Below are positions 59,803 through 64,000 of a DNA stretch of 64,000 nt, in pieces (position 1 is the stretch's first letter; each line of letters begins with the position of its first letter). The notes under the pieces were generated by a model. The model was not told the origin of the DNA, did not search any database, and saw only the letters and a program-made list of their open reading frames with translations. The position numbers and the translations under genes are program-made. The DNA is from Actinostola sp. cb2023 (taxonomy: Eukaryota; Cnidaria; Anthozoa; Actiniaria; Actinostolidae): contig JAUJYZ010000079.1 in the NCBI GenBank assembly GCA_033675265.1, forward strand, positions 186,001 to 250,000, in the 5' to 3' direction.

Positions 59803-61402
59803 AGCTAATATTAATTTGATTTTAAAACCATGTAAACAAAAAATTTAAATACCCCGCGAGGCGGACATTTTGGACGAAAAGTACGCGTACCTCCCTAGCA
59901 AGATGTAAAATTTTGCGCATGAAAGCGAGGCACGCGCGCGCGTCAAATCTAACCGGGAAGTCCTAGGGCCTAGCAAAAACATTTGCCACAGACCAGATAA
60001 AGTGCCAAACAGAATATCACTCTTGACTAGAAGGTAGGTTGTAACATTTTTATTGACAAAAAGCCTCTGATATTCAATAGTACATTACAAGATATGACTA
60101 CTATATATATATACTAGGCTAACCATAGGTCAGAAATTGCGACCGCCGAAAACCAAGACAAATGCTATATTTAGCAGCACAGGTAGCCCAATATTTCAAA
60201 CACGCACATTTAGGTTGTTATATTTATGTGAATTGTTTCTCTTCCCAGTACTGCGGACACTCTTGAGCTTTCTTTTCATCAGGCTTTTGAGATATACACG
60301 TGGTACAGATTCTGATTCTTGAATTTTATTCACTCAGTGGTTTGACAGGCTCCATGCACGTAAAAATGTTTTGATTTCGCGATCGTTTCTTGTCCATTTC
60401 AGCCGTGGGAACGGTCCATTATGATTGATTGATTTTTACAGATGTGATTTCCGCTGTCACGGTTACATAGGAGGCTAGTTATTGCAAGCCCTTGTACATA
60501 ACCACCTGAACAGTTTTAGAAATCTATTGACATAGAATTGATAAGCCATCTACGCTTCGCTCCGACAGCAATTATTATCATGCACTAAAGAATAATAACA
60601 AAGACAATACAATAAGAATATTAAACATGATACATACCCGACATTAGTATCAATCAATAAAAATCAACATCACACTTTTTTCTTTATCAATGTACATGCT
60701 TTATCGATTTTTCAGTATTCATTTTGCTACACTTATGAACACCTATATCTTGAATTTAGAATAAAATACGTTGCAGTTGCCAATCAATTAGTAGGTAGAT
60801 AATTTGCCAGTTTGGAACTGGTTTGGTACGGTTGGCGGCACGATAAACGAACGAGCTGTTAGGCAGATAATTCAGTGACAATGTCTCTGCATCTGGGATG
60901 ACTTGGTTTCCAAGAGCATTTATACGGTAATGGGATTCGATCGACTACTTATGTTGTCCACAGTGGCAATCAGTGCAGCGACTTAGCACACAACAGAGCC
61001 GGAAGACTAATAAGAGAACATTGCCTTCCCCTCAATATGTCACTAATATGAAGCGATCGTCAACAATAAATGAAGATCTTTACATAATTCCATCGAAGAA
61101 TCGGATATAAAGTACGAGCAAAAAGGCTTCGAATCCAATCTAAAAAGCACGAGATCACGAGTCCCAAATTACCAAATAAACGACGAGAACGTACGATATA
61201 TGACGTCAGTGCAAAAGTCACGTGAAAAACATATTTCCAAATGTACGGAATGAAAATCGAGCTGGCATCTGAAACACAGGAAGCCCAACCAAAGATTAGT
61301 GTTGCTCCCAGTTCGCTCGCTGGGGCTCGCTCACTGGTCGCAATTACTTGATAAAGAAACTATGATGAGTATAGACTGAACAAATGTTCGGAAAAATGAG
61401 AC
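59803..61402. other. upstream region of the SAP/RING gene; no gene recognised
   Basis: A CG-rich patch (59930-59945, CGCGCGCGCG) lies about 130 bp upstream of the gene's ATG and may be part of its promoter. A short plus frame at 60137-60322 is unrecognised. CACAGGAAGCCC with ATTAGTGTTGCT near 61275-61300 matches a similar block near 45913. Confidence 0.35.
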
Positions 61403-61474
61403 GCCTCGAGTGGGATTCGAACCCACGACACCCTGATTTCATGAAAGGTGCTCTACCCACTGAGTTACCGAGGC
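61403..61474 (-). tRNA. tRNA-like gene, identity uncertain
   Basis: 72 nt on the minus strand. The acceptor stem GCCTCGG pairs with TCGAGGC. The D-arm has A-box-like TAACTCAGTGGGTAGAG, and the T-arm has a perfect B box (GTGGG, TTCGAAT, CCCAC). A TTTTT terminator lies about 7 bp downstream (61392-61396). The anticodon arm is abnormal: two of five pairs fail and position 33 is A, not U. A nominal anticodon TGA, or CAT if the loop is shifted by two, cannot be trusted. It may be a pseudogene or a tRNA-derived repeat. Confidence 0.6.
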
Positions 61475-61497
61475 AACTACAGTGGCGAATGAACCTA

Positions 61498-61759
61498 CAA
61501 TCATGGACAAAATTGTTGAGAAAATTCTCCGTTTTGTGTCTTAATTCAATGTATACGTCATAATGTGACGAAAATCAATATACCCTGCCCCCCTCCCCCC
61601 AAATCAATGTTACAGTAAGGCTGGGTCATTGCTCTACCCGACTGACCAACTTTGAACCGAGGGGGAGGGGGTTAGGGCCTCTATAAGCACCTCTTGTGAG
61701 TGAAATTCATAATTTATTATTTTTTTGGAGAAATTCTCAACACTTTTTGTCCAAGATTG
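61498..61759. mobile_element. MITE with TA duplication, TIR CAATCATGGACAAAA
   Basis: TA borders CAATCATGGACAAAATTGTT at 61498 and its imperfect inverse ending at 61759 (TTGTCCAAGATTG). The inverted block TTGAGAAAATTCTCC is shared. It lies 23 bp from the tRNA-like sequence. Confidence 0.85.
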
Positions 61760-62046
61760 TATTAAGGAGAAATTAGATAATGAGCCACTGTCATTGTGTG
61801 TGTAGACATAGTAACGTCCAGTTTATTTCAATTTTTTGTTGCACAGAGATTATTGGTTAGCAAAGGAAAGTTTATCATCATATATTTCATTTTAACAACT
61901 AAAAATCGTCTTATTGACTAGTATACTTATGTGTATCGTCGTCTATTTAAGGTTTTTGAAATTTGATACGATACATTTAAGCTCATTATGTATGCATTAT
62001 AAAGTAGTTGACAAGTTACATCGAAACGTGTATTGAAATCTTTATT

Positions 62047-62970
62047 ATGGAGTTGATACACGAGTATGATACATATGGCAAGGCATCTGATTGTTCTACT
62101 GAACCACTGCAGCAAGTATTGTTACCTAACCAAATAAGGTCTGTTTATTTGGTTACGTATAGCCAAGCCAATAAGGAATATTTCCCTACACGAGGTGGCT
62201 TTGCCGAAGTGTTAGTTAAGTCGTTCCAGCACGTTGGTGCCGATGCAATTCAATGGTGTTGTAGCGAGGAACAGCACAAAGGGGTACACATTATCATGTT
62301 TCTATAAAACTCAATAAGGTTCAGCGGTGGAATGGTTCCAAGAGATATTTAAAGGAAAGATATGGAATCACAGTAAATTACTCAAGTCGTCATCACAACT
62401 ATTATAGTGCCTGGCGCTATGTCACTAAAAGTGATGAAAGCTTTCAACAAAGTGAAGGCCACCCTGACCTTACAAACAGCAGAGAGCCCAAAACAACCAA
62501 AGCCAGCGAAAAGGTCACAGAAAATGGCAGAAATAGACGTGCCATAAAACGAGCTTCTGTTGCAAAACATGGGTCGTCAGTTACAAAGAATAGCAAGAGA
62601 AAACGGTTGTCTGGATTTCAAGTATCTGAGTTGTTAAGAAAAAACATCAGAACTTTGACAGAACTTCAAGCACTGGCTCATGAGCAGAAAAAGGAAGGTA
62701 AAGAAGATCTTGTAGAGTTCCTTCTTGGCAGATCACGCAAAGTAGTTGCAGAGCTCATAGAATCAACGTGGGATATAAAGGAGGCAGAGTAAAAGATTGA
62801 ATGCGCTAGAAAATCTCGCTTGGACATATTGCAAGACCCCAAAAATAAAGGCTGTGTATCTGGTTGCAACGGGGACTGGCTAAGATGTGCTATAGAAGTG
62901 TTACAGAGCAATGATATAGACAAGCGTGATTTTGGTGAAACAGTAATGTGACCTCTCATGAGAAAACGTA
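62047..62970 (+). pseudogene. HUH Rep protein, copy 2 (decayed, helicase end missing)
   Basis: ATG at 62047. Motif I lies in RSVYLVTYSQAN. The HUH motif follows EEQHKGV near 62285, but a one-base loss shifts the frame there. The Y-x-x-K motif III lies in YYSAWRYVTK near 62405-62435. The basic linker and a segment homologous to copy 1 residues 102-208 follow (SGFQVSELLRKNIRTLTELQ). In-frame stops occur near 62791 and 62951. The Walker A region is not present: the homology ends near 62970, where a 43-bp repeat array begins. Shared motif order with copy 1 shows a multi-copy family. Function as for copy 1. Confidence 0.75.
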
Positions 62971-62971
62971 C

Positions 62972-63352
62972 TTAACGGTTAGCCGTTAAAACCGTTAAGC
63001 GTTAATAAGCGTTTTAACGGCTAAGAAAGCGTTATAACGGTTTGCAAAGCGTTAGCTCTTCAAGCCAAACCGTTAGTAACTCTTTAACAAAGCGTTAGCT
63101 CTTCAAGCCAAACCGTTAGTAACGCTTTTTCAAGCCAAACCGTTAATAACGCTTTAGCAAAGCGTTAGCTCTTCAAGCCAAACCGTTAGCACGATTTAGC
63201 AAAGCATTAGCTCTTCAAGCCAAACCGTTAATAATGCTTTAGCAAAGCGTTAGGTCTTCAAGCAAAACCGTTAATAACGCTTTGCTAAAGCGTTAGGTCT
63301 TCAAGCCAAACCGTTAATAACGCTTTAGCAAAGTGTTGGCTCTTCAAGCAAA
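62972..63352 (+). repeat. 43-bp tandem array, left block
   Basis: Units such as CTTCAAGCCAAACCGTTAAT joined by AACGCTTTAGCAAAGCGTT; each unit contains that near-perfect palindrome. The first 60 bp are a denser set of AACGGTTAGCCGTT-type words. It begins where Rep copy 2 ends. Confidence 0.9.
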
Positions 63353-63845
63353 GGCGAAAGTTTAAATGAACTCTTGAAATCACGATCCAATGCAATCCTA
63401 TGACTGATTCAAAACAAAATGTCTTTACCGGGCGTCTTTCCCATCAACTTGCATTATCAGTTCTGAAATCTTAGGTTCATTACGGCGTGCACGTGGGAAT
63501 GTTATGTTTGAGACACTTGATTGACACATGATGTGTGAGCACGTGAAAATCACGCTGATTCTTTTGAAGAGAACTTTACATAAATTGCAATTATCGTATT
63601 CATAATGTGAGTATTTCTTGTTCGTTAGATGTGAATGTTTACGGCTTCATATTTCTGCTGTATTCGATAGTTATAATCTCAATAGAACATGCAAAAGATT
63701 TAGCTTACAATCAAAGGAAACACTTTGACATATATGTTTCGTAACAGGTGATATCATAAACTTCGTATTTGAATTCCCAGTGACAAAACTTAGCACCTTC
63801 ACAAATACAATGACAAACAAATCAGTCCATTACCCGCACCAGGCA
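63353..63845. repeat. segment similar to 25755-26055 between two repeat blocks
   Basis: AGTTTAAATGAACTCTTGAA, TGTTTGAGACACTTGATTGA and CATAATGTGAGTATTT are shared in order with 25755-26055. It links this element to the CAGTACAG...CCC element there. Confidence 0.8.
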
Positions 63846-64000
63846 AACAGTTAGTAACGCTTTAGCACACTTTAGCAAAGCGTTAGGTCTTCAAGCCAAA
63901 CCGTTAATAACGCTTTAGCAAAGCGTTAGGTCTTCAAGCCAAACCGTTAGCACAAATTAGCAAAGCGTTAGGTCTTCAAGCCAAACCGTTAATAACGCTT
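63846..64000 (+). repeat. 43-bp tandem array, right block (runs off the window)
   Basis: Same unit and orientation as 62972-63352. The window ends inside it. Confidence 0.9.

Overview
The window looks like nuclear DNA of an invertebrate animal, most likely a cnidarian. Evidence: AT-rich sequence, GT-AG introns, a CR1-type LINE, a Penelope-like remnant, a Tc1/mariner remnant, and very many short foldback elements with TA or TTAA target sites. No bacterial operon, rRNA or CRISPR array is seen. The species cannot be fixed from sequence alone.

Layout. 1-14.3 kb: minisatellites (1070-1968, 2403-2730), a Penelope-like fragment (3040-3400), and non-autonomous elements including three copies of one 110-125 bp palindromic family. 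14.4-24.5 kb: nested transposons, including a 1.7 kb element holding ten copies of the motif GTAGTCTCCGCAAC, a stack of insertions at 18.06-21.74 kb, a 61-base poly-G run, and a 2.7 kb element with TA duplications that contains a 201-bp tandem repeat. 24.6-27.1 kb: more members of a terminal family that begins CAGTAC, and a 104-bp foldback. 27.3-33.75 kb: a gene for a rolling-circle (HUH) plus SF3-helicase Rep protein, split by a CR1-like LINE on the minus strand whose 3' tail is a 427-bp ATA microsatellite. 33.87-34.26 kb: GACA/GATA microsatellite. 34.9-36.0 kb: a frameshifted Tc1/mariner transposase. 36.9-49.9 kb: elements flanked by TTAA (36918, 37847, 40763, and a 4.7 kb element with 1-kb inverted arms at 43600-48291) and other MITEs.

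50.0-59.8 kb holds the one convincing host-type gene: minus strand, about 11 exons, ending in an exon with two zinc clusters (the last RING-like) and a SAP-like helix pair. Its third intron contains a 4,101-bp transposon (54441-58541) with a 933-codon intact ORF, short terminal inverted repeats and a CCTGTG target duplication; it landed inside an older MITE.

60-64 kb: a tRNA-like sequence (61403-61474, minus), a MITE, a second decayed copy of the HUH Rep gene (62047-62970), and a 43-bp tandem array running to the window end.

The most unusual content is the pair (possibly three) of HUH-SF3 Rep copies. They suggest a repeated rolling-circle-type element or old viral integrations in this genome. 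Next come the intact 933-aa transposase unit and the motif-array element at 14.7-16.4 kb.
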